DNA from: Temnothorax longispinosus
Lineage: Eukaryota > Arthropoda > Insecta > Hymenoptera > Formicidae
Direction of reading: 5' to 3'
Length of the DNA: 64,000 nucleotides
NCBI RefSeq assembly: GCF_030848805.1
Contig: NC_092360.1
Location: 23,291,701-23,355,700 of the forward strand
Each line of letters starts with the position of its first letter. Position 1 is the stretch's first letter. A program made the translations under genes and the position numbers. Shown one piece after another: positions 24,590 through 37,800 of the stretch. The notes beneath the pieces are model-generated. The model ran no database searches and had not been told where the DNA came from. It worked only from the letters and a program-made list of their open reading frames with translations.

Positions 24590-25588
24590 ATTTTGATTAT
24601 AGATAAGAAAAATTAAGAAAAGAATTATGTGAGTTTAAGATAATGGTCTCTCTTTCTTTGCATTTATGTTCTCTCCAAAAAATCCGCAGATTATTGATAC
24701 TAAACTCAATTGTGCACGAGGCACGCAATAAATGATGCTATAATTTGCGCGATCAATACATCGAATCGTTCTTTTCCAGCCAATTCGTTCAATGTAGGAA
24801 GCGAGATTCAGTTGAAAAGCGTAGTAACTCGTTCGAAGCAATAGTTAAATCGACTTTACAGCATTTCCCAGGATCTCCGAGTTCTCTTCCAATTTCACTA
24901 CCATCGACGTTACATTATACTACGCGTGCTCTGTACAATGACAAACTCGACCGTAATGAGAGATTTTTATGATGACGAGGGACATCCTAACAAAGCAAAT
25001 CTCGTAAACGCGCGCGAAAATGTTCTCGTTACGTATTCTTATTCCATCAAGCTGAATAGGACAAATGTCAGAGAGAAAATGTGATGGTTGTATCTTCTTT
25101 ACCTTTTCATTCCTTGATATTGTCATTTTACAAAGTGACATTCAAAAATCCAACTTTTCTTGGTCAGTCTATTCTTATATTTTATGCGCGGACTCGTTAT
25201 TTTGCATGATTCTATATATCGCTATTTTTCTATCATTTTGTGATAAGTTCATTGTTTGACATTTACTAACGTTTTAGTAAACGCACTTCAGATTTAGGTA
25301 CGCAAGAAAGCTTTAGTTGCACAAACACATTTTATGCAAATTTAATGTAAAAATTTAATTTTCATAAAAATGACGGACGAGTAAAGTACGTGAAAATAAT
25401 TCGGAAGTTAGGATAATTGAAAATTATGATAATTAAAAGTGAGAAAATTGTGAAAACGGAAAGCTTCGAGAGTTGCAAGTTGAAATGATTACGAATTAAG
25501 AAAATTGAAAGTTGTGGAAAAATTGATAGTTAAAATTTTGGATTTTTTATTTTTTGAAATCAACTCTCGAGTATTTTGCTTTTTTTAA

Positions 25589-25591
<3 letters not shown>

Positions 25592-25619
<28 letters not shown>
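25592..25619. repeat. (CT)14 microsatellite
   Basis: An uninterrupted CT run after a T-rich stretch. Confidence 0.95.
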
Positions 25620-25622
<3 letters not shown>

Positions 25623-26150
25623 GGTTCTTTCAAAGATTTACTCTCTCAGAGTGATACCGGACTTATAAATATGCTAAATTAAAGAGACCATTTTAATAAC
25701 AGTAAATCTTTTAAATCGTCTGTAAAAAAAAATTATAATTTCGTCATATGTCTAGCGCTATATGTGATTATCTAAATCTAACGTTCAAATTAGAATAACA
25801 GTTAGTATTTATATATTAGGAGAAGTATTTTAAAATCAGTCAAATAAGTTTAATATTTAAAAATAAACGTCTAGACGGTACATACAAGTCGTACCGTTGC
25901 TGTTTAATAAATCAAACGTAATTATAAGACAATTTCGACAATTTTTGCTCAGTCGAGTAGCGACAATTTCGTGACGGTTCATGGTCGATACTGTCGATAG
26001 ACTATCCGTTACCATGGGACACGAGTGGTAAATATCGTTCGACATTAATAGGTCAAGCCATGTGACAAAATCAATTCAAGTGATATTTTATTTTATGTTT
26101 TTTTTGTATGTTTTAGTCTTTATATATTTTTTTATCGGCGATTTCGGCGC

Positions 26151-26695
26151 GGTTTCAAAATTCCTCTCGAGTTATACATATACATGTCGGCTACGTCGGG
26201 CCGCGGGGAGGAGCGTGCAGTTCGCGTCATCGCTTCTACATCGAAAAGCAGAAAAAGGCTGGTGATTGTTCGTGACAAGGTATGTCCAACAAGAAACGTG
26301 ATTCCAATTGAAACCTTCGGCTGAACTTCTCGCGATCATTCGTCTTTGTCTTGGAAAGCGCGGGTCATACGTAAATCGAAAAAACCATCGTATTTTTCTC
26401 GCTCGGCTTCGACATTCGGACACATTTGTAGCAACAGGCGTTTAAACGTTTTACTTTTCATGAGAAAATATCATTTCCACGTACACTTTACTGACGTATT
26501 TTAATTGTTACTGAAAAAAACGTTACATTATTAACTCAATCCGTTATCCTTAGAATTACATAATTTTCCTGCAACTAATAATAATTTTCCTTATACATAT
26601 AAGTATAACTTTGTTCCATGACATTTCTTTTTGCATTATAATTCTAAAAATAAATTTTAATTTCTATAAATATTATAAAAATAAATATTAAAAAC

Positions 26696-26742
<47 letters not shown>

Positions 26743-28573
26743 TTATTGTAGTTTTTATATGAAATTAAAAAATCCATTTAATAAAAAAGAAAGGAATAAA
26801 GAAAAAAGAGTCAACGCAATGTCAACTTAATCGATTTCTATTGCGGTAATTGACAAATTTTGCCATTACACATATGCGCTATTATTAATAGTTCGAAGAC
26901 CGAAATACATATTACAAAGTTACTATTTCAATAGATTAAATGCGCGTTTATCGATTTCGGCATTATGCACAGTTGGCTCGCAAAATGATGCCGATTCCAC
27001 GCGTCACCGAGCGTTAATCACTTCAACCTGAATAAAATTACGGGTCGTTTTGTGTGGAGCGTCCGTGCGCTGAATTGTGCACCACTAATTACCGTTGCGT
27101 TCTCGCCGTTGTTATCCAACCATGCGGCGCGGACGAATACGTGCATTTATCTCCCCGGTTTTAGCTTTGCGAATCTCTTACGAATAATAGCCGGGAAAGA
27201 CTGTCGTTAAAATATAAAACAAATGACACTGAACGAGTAAAAAGAAAGATGAATCCCCATTAAAGATATTAACAAATTTCAATCTTAATCGCTTTACGTG
27301 CATATTGTAACATTCTACAACACTGAAATATCTGAAATATAACATTTTAAATACTTCTTATTTTATCCATTAGTAAATTACATTACATTAATAATACGTT
27401 ATTATTAACGACATTTGTAGTATTTAATTTTAATGTACTTTTTAATTTTTAATAATAAATTAAGGTTGATTAAGATTTATTTTAGGGGATTATTTTAAGA
27501 GAGAAATATCAGTAATGGTTCATATATTATTTATGTGATTTGTATTTTGTATATTATAATAACACAAAAGATGTTTTAAATATTTTCAGAATTTTCTTTC
27601 ATATATTAATGGATAGATATTAATTCACGTGCTATATCTACGCGCTCATTTTATTTACAATGTATACTCGCTCTGCGTTGGCTAAATGTTGGCAGCTCAA
27701 TAATCCTAGCATTCACGTTATTTCTAGCGTCTAATTAGCGGATCATTTAAGTCAAGCTTCGCGGCTGCAGTCAACAATGCGTCGCGCGTCTTAAGCTTTT
27801 AACGCTTTGATGCGCGACTCCAATTTGGTGAATCTTCCGCTCTCGCTGAATGGTACATGCCTCGATGAATTTCGTGGCAATCAAGTTAATTCCTCTTTCG
27901 CGAATGCAATATTCTATACTAGTAACATTAATGAGGCCTTTGCAATCTCCAGTTATTTCAATCGAGCAGTCAGGATATACCGCAAACAAATACTTTATTT
28001 CATGAATCTTCCGTATTTGGCTAGTACCACATTAACACAATCATTTTATCTGTCCATTTTAGATCATCTTTATAGATCTATATTTATTATGTAACCGATA
28101 TTATCTATTTAAATATGTATCAATCACACATTTCATTTATTTTTCGTATAAATTTAAATGACAGTTTGTAAAAGCTTTAATCATATAAATAGAAAATTTT
28201 ACCTTTTTATATTTGTTATTTTAAACTTTTTAAACATGTTTATTTATTTACTATTATTTTGAACTTTACAGACCCGTCTTTTTTACCATTTAATTTTTTA
28301 GTTTTTTTTGTTTTTTATTTGGAGAAAAACCACTTGGTTTTTTGTGAAAGTAATACTATCGGACGGTGTTATAATAAAATAATTGGCCTTTTAATACTTC
28401 AAAACATTAGGCAGTAGAAAAAATAGAGTATTATTGACTATTCAATGCGGATGGTCTAGATACTCTATAAATTAATTTCAGACTAATTGCATTCGAAATC
28501 CGCTTAATTTCTCTCTACTCTGTGTCGAGAGGTTCTCAAGCCAATTGATTTTTATTTTCATCAATCAACCTAG
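26151..28573. other. Alternating islands and AT spacers
   Basis: GC-richer patches lie at 26150-26430, 26960-27180 and 27680-27960; the rest is AT-rich. Apart from the CT microsatellite I see no gene or structured element. Confidence 0.5.
26701..26741. repeat. (CT)n microsatellite
   Basis: About 20 CT units with one interruption at 26731. Confidence 0.95.
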
Positions 28574-28665
28574 TGCCTTCGTCCATCGTCCTGGTTCACC
28601 GCTATCACCGTAAAAGTCGAGTTAGTTTAATTAGTCTAGGGACTTGCGCACGGACACTTTGCAAA
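28574..28665 (+). other. Candidate non-coding exon (weak)
   Basis: A T-rich stretch ends in CAACCTAG (28566-28573), a possible 3' splice site. 92 bases later GCAAA|GTGAGT (intron from 28666) is a fair 5' splice site. The enclosed sequence is more GC-balanced than its flanks and has no long frame, as in an untranslated exon. Pairs of sites like this arise by chance, so confidence is low. Confidence 0.22.
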
Positions 28666-31600
28666 GTGAGTGCTCTTCTATATAGCTTCTAATAATAAAT
28701 GAAAATATAAAAATTGGAGTTAACTACTTTTTAATATACTCTCCGTATTATCTCCATATTCGTTTTGTCTCTTATTCTTATTCATCTCTACATCTCTCTG
28801 CCAGACTATTTTCAATTTTTAATATTTTTCAATTATCAAAAGGTTCTTCTCGATCACGTCTTGATTATAATAAAAGAAGCTCGATGACGCGAACGCGATT
28901 GGCCATCAACTACAATGCAAAATTCACCTCTATAAACGATTAAATGATTGGTTGGCGTTATTGATGTCGCGCTTGATCGACGTGAATTAGCTTCTTCCTA
29001 GCGAACTTGTCATTAAATATTTGCGTAATGGACGAACAACGTTGCGTTAGAGAGCGAGCTAATACAAAATAGCTGTAAATCTCAGGAGACTACGGGTTAG
29101 CCGGCTTACCAGTTTGATATCGCGATATTAGTAGGAATCCCTGAATAATTCATTTGGCGTTACAGTGCCATTAGTATCGTACTATACAGAATTTGACGTA
29201 GACAGTTAATTTGACGCATAACGACTGAGATATTTAGCTGCACTGGGCATACAATTATATCATTCTAGCTTTCGTTTCTCTCCGTCGTGTAAATACCAAT
29301 CGCGTAAATGCCGGTAAATGCTTCCATACAAAATTTAAGCCAAACTCTGGCAAGAATCTAGACGTTCTAACATTGTCTATTACTAAATGTCTATTACTAA
29401 ATAACATTGTAAATGATTACTTAACAAAAATTGTGATTTAATAAGTCGATAACATTAAACTACACATTGCACACATTCCATGTTTGAACCAAAACTAATT
29501 TAAGCAGATATTCTTTATATCGACCATTTCATTATTATTTCCTTATCCTTATTTTACGGTATCTGTCAATATAAACAATATCTGAATTTAAAACTAAACA
29601 AAATTTGATAAGAGAGATGCTAAATGTATAAACGCTAACAAGAAGGTATTTTAAAATTCGATCACGCTGAGACGACACGATTTTATCAATACGATACCAC
29701 TGACTTGTTCACAATTCAATACGTGATAATGTCATCTTTTCATAAGACCCTTCAATGGTCACCCTCGTCGTCACCGTTACATGCTCACGTTTGTAATCTA
29801 ATAAAATAATTCCCCAAAAGAGCAGCCGGGGCTGTTCCTGCGATGTTCTCCAACACGTTCCGCTCGCATCCGCTATCAGACACGGCCGATCGATCTGATT
29901 GAATCGCGACTCGGACGTGTCCTTGGTGCGTTTGCGGGAACACGCACAGTGGAGGCAAATGAAATTCCCAGCCTGTCGAAAACAAGTTTTATTTCGTGGC
30001 ACTTCGGTCCGATTGGGGGCCGCGGAAGGGGGCGTTGCGGATTGTTGCGCTAGGCGAAGGGTTGCGGTTGGGTGTACGAAGGGATGAAGTAGAGAAAAGA
30101 AGAGGGGTTGGTGGAGCCTCCGCTCAACGATGGGCGACGAGAGTTTCCATTCTTCGATGAAACTTCTTGGCAACTCGTTTGAACGCCACGACCAGCCTCT
30201 CCACTTTCTTCCGGATCTTATTTTGCTCGCTGCCGCCGCCGCTGCCGCTCGCGAAACTTTTCCCGATTCCTCGGAGGTGTAACATAATATTTTCGCGGCT
30301 CGGCTGGGGACCGTAAGAACCGCGCGTTGGAATAACGCGGTTATCGAGTTCCGGGATTTTAACGTTATCAAATTCGTTATCGTACTCAGAACGATTACGA
30401 GGTTAGCATCGTGACGTTTTGCCTCGTAAGCTTTCTTGAAAAATCAATTAATGTGCTTTATTGGTTGCTACGAAGAGATTTGTTAGTTATTTTGTACGTA
30501 TTGCTTTTTCAGAGCATTTTTAATTGTTTTGTGACTAAAAGAAATTGCAAGCGTTGTGTAATATCGCTTTCACATTTTAAAGAAATGAAATAATACTTGT
30601 CGATTACGTAAATATGAGTTTTATTTTTATATATCTAACTTTCTTTAGTCCGCGCTGAAAAAAAGAAGTTATGATCTTGTAGCCGATAAAGACGATGTTT
30701 ACCAAGCGGATTCATTATCATTTAACAAAATCGTTACGCGATCGGGCTCGCTTGGCCGGAGAAGGCCGCGTCGGAATGGCGAAAGTGTGAAAACACGTTG
30801 TCGGCGGACTAATTAAATTTCTGCATTATTACGAGGACGGCCGTTTCTGCCACTCGGCGAGTTTTAATCTGGCAGAGTAATATCTTAGGCTACATTAGGT
30901 CTTACCCTCCGCACCGACTGGTAGTAGGGTGGCAGTCGGTTGAACGGGGCAAGACAGGGGGTTGGCAGAGGTGGTGGTGTGGCAGAGGCCCGGCATAAGC
31001 CGTCTGCCTGCCGGCTAATCAATGATTCAACTCGCCAATTACGGAGGCGCCTCGAAAAATATCCTCTCTCCACCCGTTCCCCTGCGCCTTCCTAGCACGC
31101 CTGAAATATTCACAGACTCTATCTCCCTTCAATTCTATCCTTCCACCTTTATTGCTTTGCTCGTTTTTTTAAACGTATTTTCGAGCTTTCCTTTTTAACT
31201 CTTTTTAAACACCTGTTTGTGTCATATCTGTAAAGTGCCGTATTGTAATATCGATGTTACTTATCCAGGATTTGATGCATGGAATTGAAATAACTTAAAT
31301 GGTTCAATTTTTTTTTATAAATCTTGTGTGCGCAGATTATCGTAGCAAATCATATATTTATGTTATACTTATAACAAATAATGTATTTATCTCGAGATGC
31401 ATTTATCTAAGAATATATATATATCAGGGTAAAAAACTGCAGTGTAAAACTTAGTCGTAAAAAGTTCTATTGAAACTTAAAATAATTTCTACATAATAGA
31501 ATCTTGTTATTTCAAATTATCCGGGAAGCGTTTATCGGAAACAAAATAAATTCCTATCATCTTGAAAATTTACTACACTCTTATTCTTCCGATGTATTTA

Positions 31601-33152
31601 TTATCGCGAAATTTTATTATGTTTAGGAATGTTTAAGTGTTTCGATTGCAAGAGTTTACCCGGCACGAAACGAAGCGGGAAAGCTCGTTTAGAAAAGTTC
31701 CGCCGATCTGTAAACGGCCGCGTGCCGCCTGCGTCGTTCGCGCTGAAGACTATTCACTGCCATTCCTTCTCGAATTATTCTTTCGCAATTTAATCAACCG
31801 GTTATAAAAGAACTTGGCTTGACCTTACAACTTTATTTTTGCATCTCCACGATTCTCACCGGTTCTCCGTTTTTTCTCCTCGGGCGCTCTAAATTAAATT
31901 TCCTTTACCTTCGATGCCCAAGTTTCGTGAGCGAGAGGAAGACGGTTAGAGGACAGCGTAGATCGTATAGCTAAGAGGAGAGCATCCGAGAAGAGCGAGA
32001 CGGGACGGGGGTAAAGAGTAAAGGGGGAAAACGGAAGGTAGTAGGAGGAAGAATGATGTAAGATCGCGGGGGGAGGAGGGAGGAGGGAGGAAAGCAAAAA
32101 TAGAATGTACATAAAAAATACACGACTGCAAGCGGTAGCTGCTTCTTGCCGTAGCCTCGGCTCGCCGGCATGAAAAATTCACTAGTTGCCCCGGCTCTTA
32201 TTGCAATCTTCGTTCGTGGAATTCTCGCGAAATTTAGCCACCTGCAACAGGACAGAGGGCGGACGACCCTCTTCGATGTATACAAGCCCTTTCTTTCTTC
32301 CGCCGTGTTTCATCTCGAGAAGACGTCCCTCTCTCTCGAGCACTGCGAGTAGTATCAGAGACACAGAGGCTGGTATGGCCTTTTTCCTCCCTCCCTCCTT
32401 CTTCCTCTGCCTGGAATGATTTTATTAAATTTGCTCTTATCATTCCGCTCGGCGGTAGCGTATTGGCCGAGACGACAGCGCTGTTGCTTGGGAACCGAGG
32501 ATACGCGGCATTGTTCCTTTTATCATAGAGATGTACGACAACCGTATTGAGTCAAACACCATATACTAGATTGAATCAAGCTATGTATTAGATCGAACCG
32601 TTACGTTGCGTTCCATTGAAAGCATTTTTATACTCAAATTAGTAATCTACAACTTCATGAAGAGCATTGAAATAATTATTAAATTATTTACGTGAATGGT
32701 AAAGAAGAGGAAAGGAGAGGAGGGAGGGGAGAGTTTTTGCCAGAATTTAAAGCCGATATAATTTTGGTTGTTTTTTAAATATAGTATCAGAGAAATAAAG
32801 AAAAATACTCTTTGCTAACGGAGCTTAAATTTGAATTGGTTTAAAGGAAAGTTTACAAGTGGTTTAATAAAATTGTGTTATTGATCTATTCGATAATAAA
32901 CTATCGAATATTTTTATAAATTATAACATCCTTTAATTGCTCGAGAATTTGGCCTCTCAACTCTCTCAATTTTGTATTTACATTTAATGAGCGTCTGGTT
33001 TTTTAAATATTAATAAAATTATTTAAATTTATGTAATCAATAGCTGTATAAAATTAATCAAGCTTGTCACGTTATCAAAAAGAAAATAATCTTTTGCCTT
33101 GCATTTTTTTATTTGATCTTTTCTCAATGATCTTTCTTCTTTTCTGTTACAG
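28666..33152. other. Islands and spacers between the two exon candidates
   Basis: 28860-29330 is mid-GC. 29700-30420 is GC-rich, with a 220-codon minus-strand frame that starts at TTG and has no ATG until its last few codons. 30650-31130 and 31640-32500 are further islands. The strand bias at 31925-32100 is annotated separately. No gene is supported. Confidence 0.45.
31925..32100 (+). other. Purine-rich strand-biased tract
   Basis: The plus strand is strongly purine-biased here, ending in repeated GGAGGA words at 32069-32094. Such tracts can form triplex (H-DNA) and are often GAGA-factor targets. Confidence 0.65.
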
Positions 33153-33409
33153 TGCCCGACCGTTAACTGTTTGTTCGATCGTTCGTGTCATCATCCGCGT
33201 CTAACAATAAGCCTTGTCGTTCTTCAGTGAAAGTGAGTGCGCGTATCGAATTTGTGATTCCTCTCGTCGCGATTTCTTCGTTCGCATTCGGATTCGCGTC
33301 CGCGATCGCGTGTGTAGTGCATCCTTTGCATCGGGCTGCGCAGCGAGGCACGTAACTACTGGACTAGGACCAAGGCTTCCTCGTTCTCTTCATCGCCCCG
33401 CAGCACTAG
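33153..33409 (+). other. Candidate non-coding (5' UTR) exon
   Basis: The 3' splice site is strong: a TTTCTTCTTTTCTGTTACAG pyrimidine-rich run ends at 33152. GCACTAG|GTAAGC puts a good 5' splice site at 33410. The 257-base interior is CpG-rich, unlike the AT-rich sequence before it, and has no ATG frame of note, as expected of an untranslated exon. TTCAGTG at 33223 also matches the arthropod initiator (TCAGT, A at 33226), so this could instead be a first exon starting inside the interval. A second donor, AAA|GTGAGT, lies at 33233. The host gene would lie downstream, outside the window. Confidence 0.4.
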
Positions 33410-34826
33410 GTAAGCTGTAAGCATCACGGAAATGAGCTCGAGAGAGAGAGTATATTTTGCGCGGGCAATGTGCGTGAAACGACTCGCGGCGTTTCGCGAG
33501 GGGGGGAGAGTGGGAGGAGGAGGAGGAGGAGGGCGAAGAGGGTGACGCGGCGACGGATAGTTTGCAAAAACTTGGTTAAGTCGCTTACAAAGAGGCAAAG
33601 TGACTGAGTCGGAGTAAAGCGAAACGCCGCGCTAACTTCGGAGCACTTCGTTATAAAGTTGGGAGTTGAATAATGTATTTTTATTATTTACCCGAAGCAT
33701 GCCGCGGTGCCGGCCGTAGTGATATATCGGATAAAGTCGCTTGTAATTTCCGGCGAACGTTAACTTCCCGCCCGAAAGAAATCACACCGGATCACGCCAC
33801 AACTTTCTTCAACGCAGGGATATTTATACGCCTGTACGGAAGGAGTGGTTCGTGCCGCACGCAGAACGTGTTTATTTGCAAAGTTTTACCCTCTTTTGTG
33901 CATTAAGATTTTTTTTAACAATCTATATAAGTAAAATTAAACTAATGTCTGCATTACTAAATTATGCAAAAGAAACTTATAAAATTATTACTAATTATAA
34001 AATGAAAAAGACCTCTGAAATTGTTTTGATGTTATAAACCCGTGGTTTTATCTAAATTTCTTTTTCAAATCTTTGGAAAACAGCCAATAATCAATATCGA
34101 TTAGCAACAATTCCAATACGCACTGCCGTCAGTGTTGAGTTGATCGTAGAACACGTTTTTACACTGAAATAGTTTTTTAATTGTTGCTTAATTATTTTAT
34201 TTCATTTATTTGCACATCTTCATCAAAATCGTTCCAAGTGTCGAATCTAATTCAATCGATTTCGGAAGCCTTCTTTGGAAATGTATGATACGATAATTAA
34301 TTCACGTATCTTGACGTGGAGGTACGTTTCGCCGCGCTAACACGAAACACGCATGAAAGATCGAGCGCAAACGGCGTTCCACCATTAAGTAGTCGAAGCA
34401 GAGAAAACGCCGACCCGCTCGATAATGCATCATCGCGTTGCACTATTTCACGGGAAAATGCGCCGGCACGTTTGTCGACGAGCGATTAGCTCGCTCGCGC
34501 GACGTTACACGCAAGGCGTAAATCTTGAGGCGCGACGCAGATTTAAGAGGCCCGTTTGCCCGAGTGCGTTTGCAGACCCGATTGCAGAGGAACGAGGCCG
34601 AGTTGTGGTCTTTAATTTATAGGATAGCCGAGTTAAATTAGGGAGTAGCTTTTTTGCTAGTAAGGATTCTCAGAATTTAAACCCCGATTGTAATTGACGC
34701 CCGGTCCATGCATTTTTGTCCTTTGTTCTCGTAACGACTTTAGTTAGTAATTCGCCCCTAGAATAGTCAACGCGCTCGCGCCAGGTTAGTTTGCTTCGCT
34801 TCGTTGCACTCGCGGTTGGAAGTAAT
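33410..34826. other. Putative intron start and flanking islands
   Basis: 33410-33850 stays GC-rich and contains G-rich GGA repeats at 33501-33535. 33850-34250 is AT-rich. 34300-34620 is a CpG-rich patch. No coding region is supported. Confidence 0.45.
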
Positions 34827-34849
34827 GAGAGAGAAAGAGAGAGAGAGAG
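34827..34849. repeat. (GA)n microsatellite
   Basis: A short interrupted GA run inside a GC-rich patch. Confidence 0.9.
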
Positions 34850-37800
34850 GGAACAGACGAGAAAATTCCTTGTATAAACGGTCAGTGCGACCTTCGCGCA
34901 TCTGCGAGTGTTAAAAACATTTCGTTCTGAAGTTACTTAAAGAAGAAAATTAACGCATTATTATACTCTTGCAAAATGTAATTAATAATTTAATTGATTT
35001 AATGAGTGAAGCAATAACGTGTATAACAGTATTGTAAATAAACATTGTATCTATAACGTTTGAAGTTCGAAGTTTATTGACTTCGAAGTTCAATCGATGA
35101 TCATAATGTTATGATCTAACATCGCTAATTGATACGAGTCGCGTGTGGGAATGCGAATTGACGCAAGATAGAATGCAAATGATACAAATGCACGCGTAAT
35201 TGAAAATGTTTGTGACTTCGGAAATATTTGGCCTTTGAGGGACCCATCGCTTCTTTTTTCTCGATTCATTTGCGCGCTTCCGCGGCACACAGTCACGCAG
35301 ATATTCATACCTGTACACACATATGCATCTATAGCAAACGAAATGGAATTTTAAAAATTGAATCGCCGAGACTTGCGCTTTACGCTACCGGCGTATTACA
35401 AAAGCTGGGGGGGCAATTTCATTCATACGTAATAAGATGGGCGCATCTGGTACCACGCACATAACGGATGCCTTGTCATCGCTTTTCGGGAGAGCCGAGC
35501 TGTTTTCGATATTAAGGCACTTCGCGTTATTTATAAACCATCCGCATCGTCGTCATCCTCTTTTGGCCCTTTTGTCATACTCTCTCTTTTTCTCATCCTC
35601 TTCCGGTATCCAGGTTGAGAACAAGCGTATTAGATATTCCGTTATAAAGAGGCGGCGTAATACCGTACGGCCACACCAGGCGCGGGTGGGCAAAACAGCG
35701 CGCGGAGGACCAGGATGAGGGGAAACAGGCGCGGCGGGGATCGGTTGTGAGGTCTGCAACGAAAATTAGCATTTTTTCCATGCGACCGACCTGCGTAGCT
35801 AATATCACGGATATAAAGAGGCAAGCGAGTGGTGGCTGGAGGGGATCTGCATAGCGAAAAAGGGAAGGAGATAGCCTGAAAAAAAGCGGGCGTATTTACT
35901 GCGGAAAGATTAACGTGTAACGAGCTACCGTGAACAAGCTGACGTTAAAGCTTTTTACATAAACGCACGCTCAGTTTTTGATCGCGCTCATGCTTCGCCA
36001 GTGTCCATAGACACGGCTCTGTGATCGTTTCATTGTGCCGCCTACGATAGTACACGCGATTGTAGAAAGAGGGCAAAAAAGGGCGTTATATCGATTTTCG
36101 CCGGAAACAACTCGTTAGTTGAACACTCGCGTATTTGCATCTCGCAATTTTGAAATTGTAAACGCGTCTTTATGCAGAAGCGAGGCAATATAATTAGTTC
36201 GCACATTACTTGGAACAAAAATGAAAATTTTATTAAAAGACCTAGTGATGAACGATAAAGCTGAATAAAATATGATAGTTTCTAGGGAAGAAGACTTAAT
36301 TTGCTTCTATCTAATGCGATAATTCGATGATATTACAATATGTGTGTATGTGTATACATACATATTGTATATAATTTACACTTCTTCCATTTTAAATATA
36401 TTTTTTACACATCATGTTTTTAAATCATATTTTATTTCAGTTGTTACAAACTTTGGAACCTAATGCATTATTTGCGTAGTCACATCGACAAACTTTCCGT
36501 GTATTTTTCAATTTCCGTACTTTAAGATAGCTCGTCGCCTCGAAAAGCACATGTTGATCTGTAGGTTACACTTGTTTTCTTTTATCCCTAGGAATCTCCG
36601 AGCTTTCCGGAACCTCAACGTTTCATGCTATACCTATTCGAAACCATGTCTCAAGTATATTGTGGGGATGCATGTGCAAAGCGAACACATGCATGTAATT
36701 CCTTTACACATTTTTTATATTAATTACCAGAATTTGTAATTATTTGAGCTTAGATTTCCAACTAAAATTTTAGATGTTTATTATTTATTAAAATTAAAAA
36801 CAATTTTTTTCTCGAAACACAATATACGTTTTTTGTTACGTAATATACCTTTGAAGGAAAGCAATTATAACGTTTAAGTTTTTACTAATTTTTAATATAA
36901 AACTGTATGTAATGTATCAATCTGGAACAATTTTAATTCACATATCTCGTAGGAAATTAATCAAATGAACAACCGTGCATTTGTAGGTATTCTATTTTGC
37001 ATCAATTACCGGTCAATCATCGCACAGCAATAAACATGTATTCCTTAAGCGAGCAACTGGTATTATATGCTAGTTTATATCGCTAGTAATCAGTAGAATC
37101 GGAAGTAGTCTGACATGTGCTCAAAATAATGACGGCGGATTCGCGGGCTATTTGTCAGATTAACGTAATTCGCTCTTTAACGCTCGAAATTCGATGGGTT
37201 TCATCGATATCTCGCGATGACGGTGAAATATTAACGTAGCGGCCGGGCCGATGTATCATGCTCATTTCGCGAAAACCATCTCATACGCCGAAATGGCGTG
37301 TCGAGTGACGAATTGCAAAACTAGATAAACGCGCTTCGCACGACATCGAACGCACGGACACGCTCCCTCGTGAATACGTGGCCGCAACATTTACTATCGG
37401 CTAGCATTTAATAATTGATTAATCGGATGATTATGGGACGGATCGAATGATAATGCTGCATTATTTAGGGTAATCAACCTACATTATTGAGTGTCTGGCG
37501 AAATGCGGTTAACGCCATGCATGTTTCAAAGTTGCAACGTAGATTCAGTTGGCGTAAAATACGATTATACCTCTCTCCTGTATGCTAACGGTGTGCTGAT
37601 TAAGATTTACAGTTACACTTATTGGTTGGCTTTGCTATAATTTTAATTCTCAAACAGACACTAATATCTTAGTATCGCTCAATGATTATGGTCGTGTACT
37701 TGTGACGGAATAGTTCAGACACATAAATTAAAAGTTCAATATTGTTGATGATATGACTGCTTCTTTGTGATAATTTTTACTATCTAATAATTTATCGGCT

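Larger units (their letters stand above)
24151..26150. other. AT-rich spacer
   Basis: AT-rich, with a hairpin at 24547 and a CT microsatellite at 25592. 25390-25530 is purine-biased with recurring AATTGAAA/AATTGTGAAA words. A 64-codon ATG frame at 25065 ends in a hydrophobic stretch but has no known relative. Confidence 0.5.

Noticed and set aside
29709..30371. Longest open frame (220 codons, minus strand)
   Set aside because: It starts at TTG, has no ATG until its last few codons, lies in a GC-rich island where stops are rare, and resembles no known protein.
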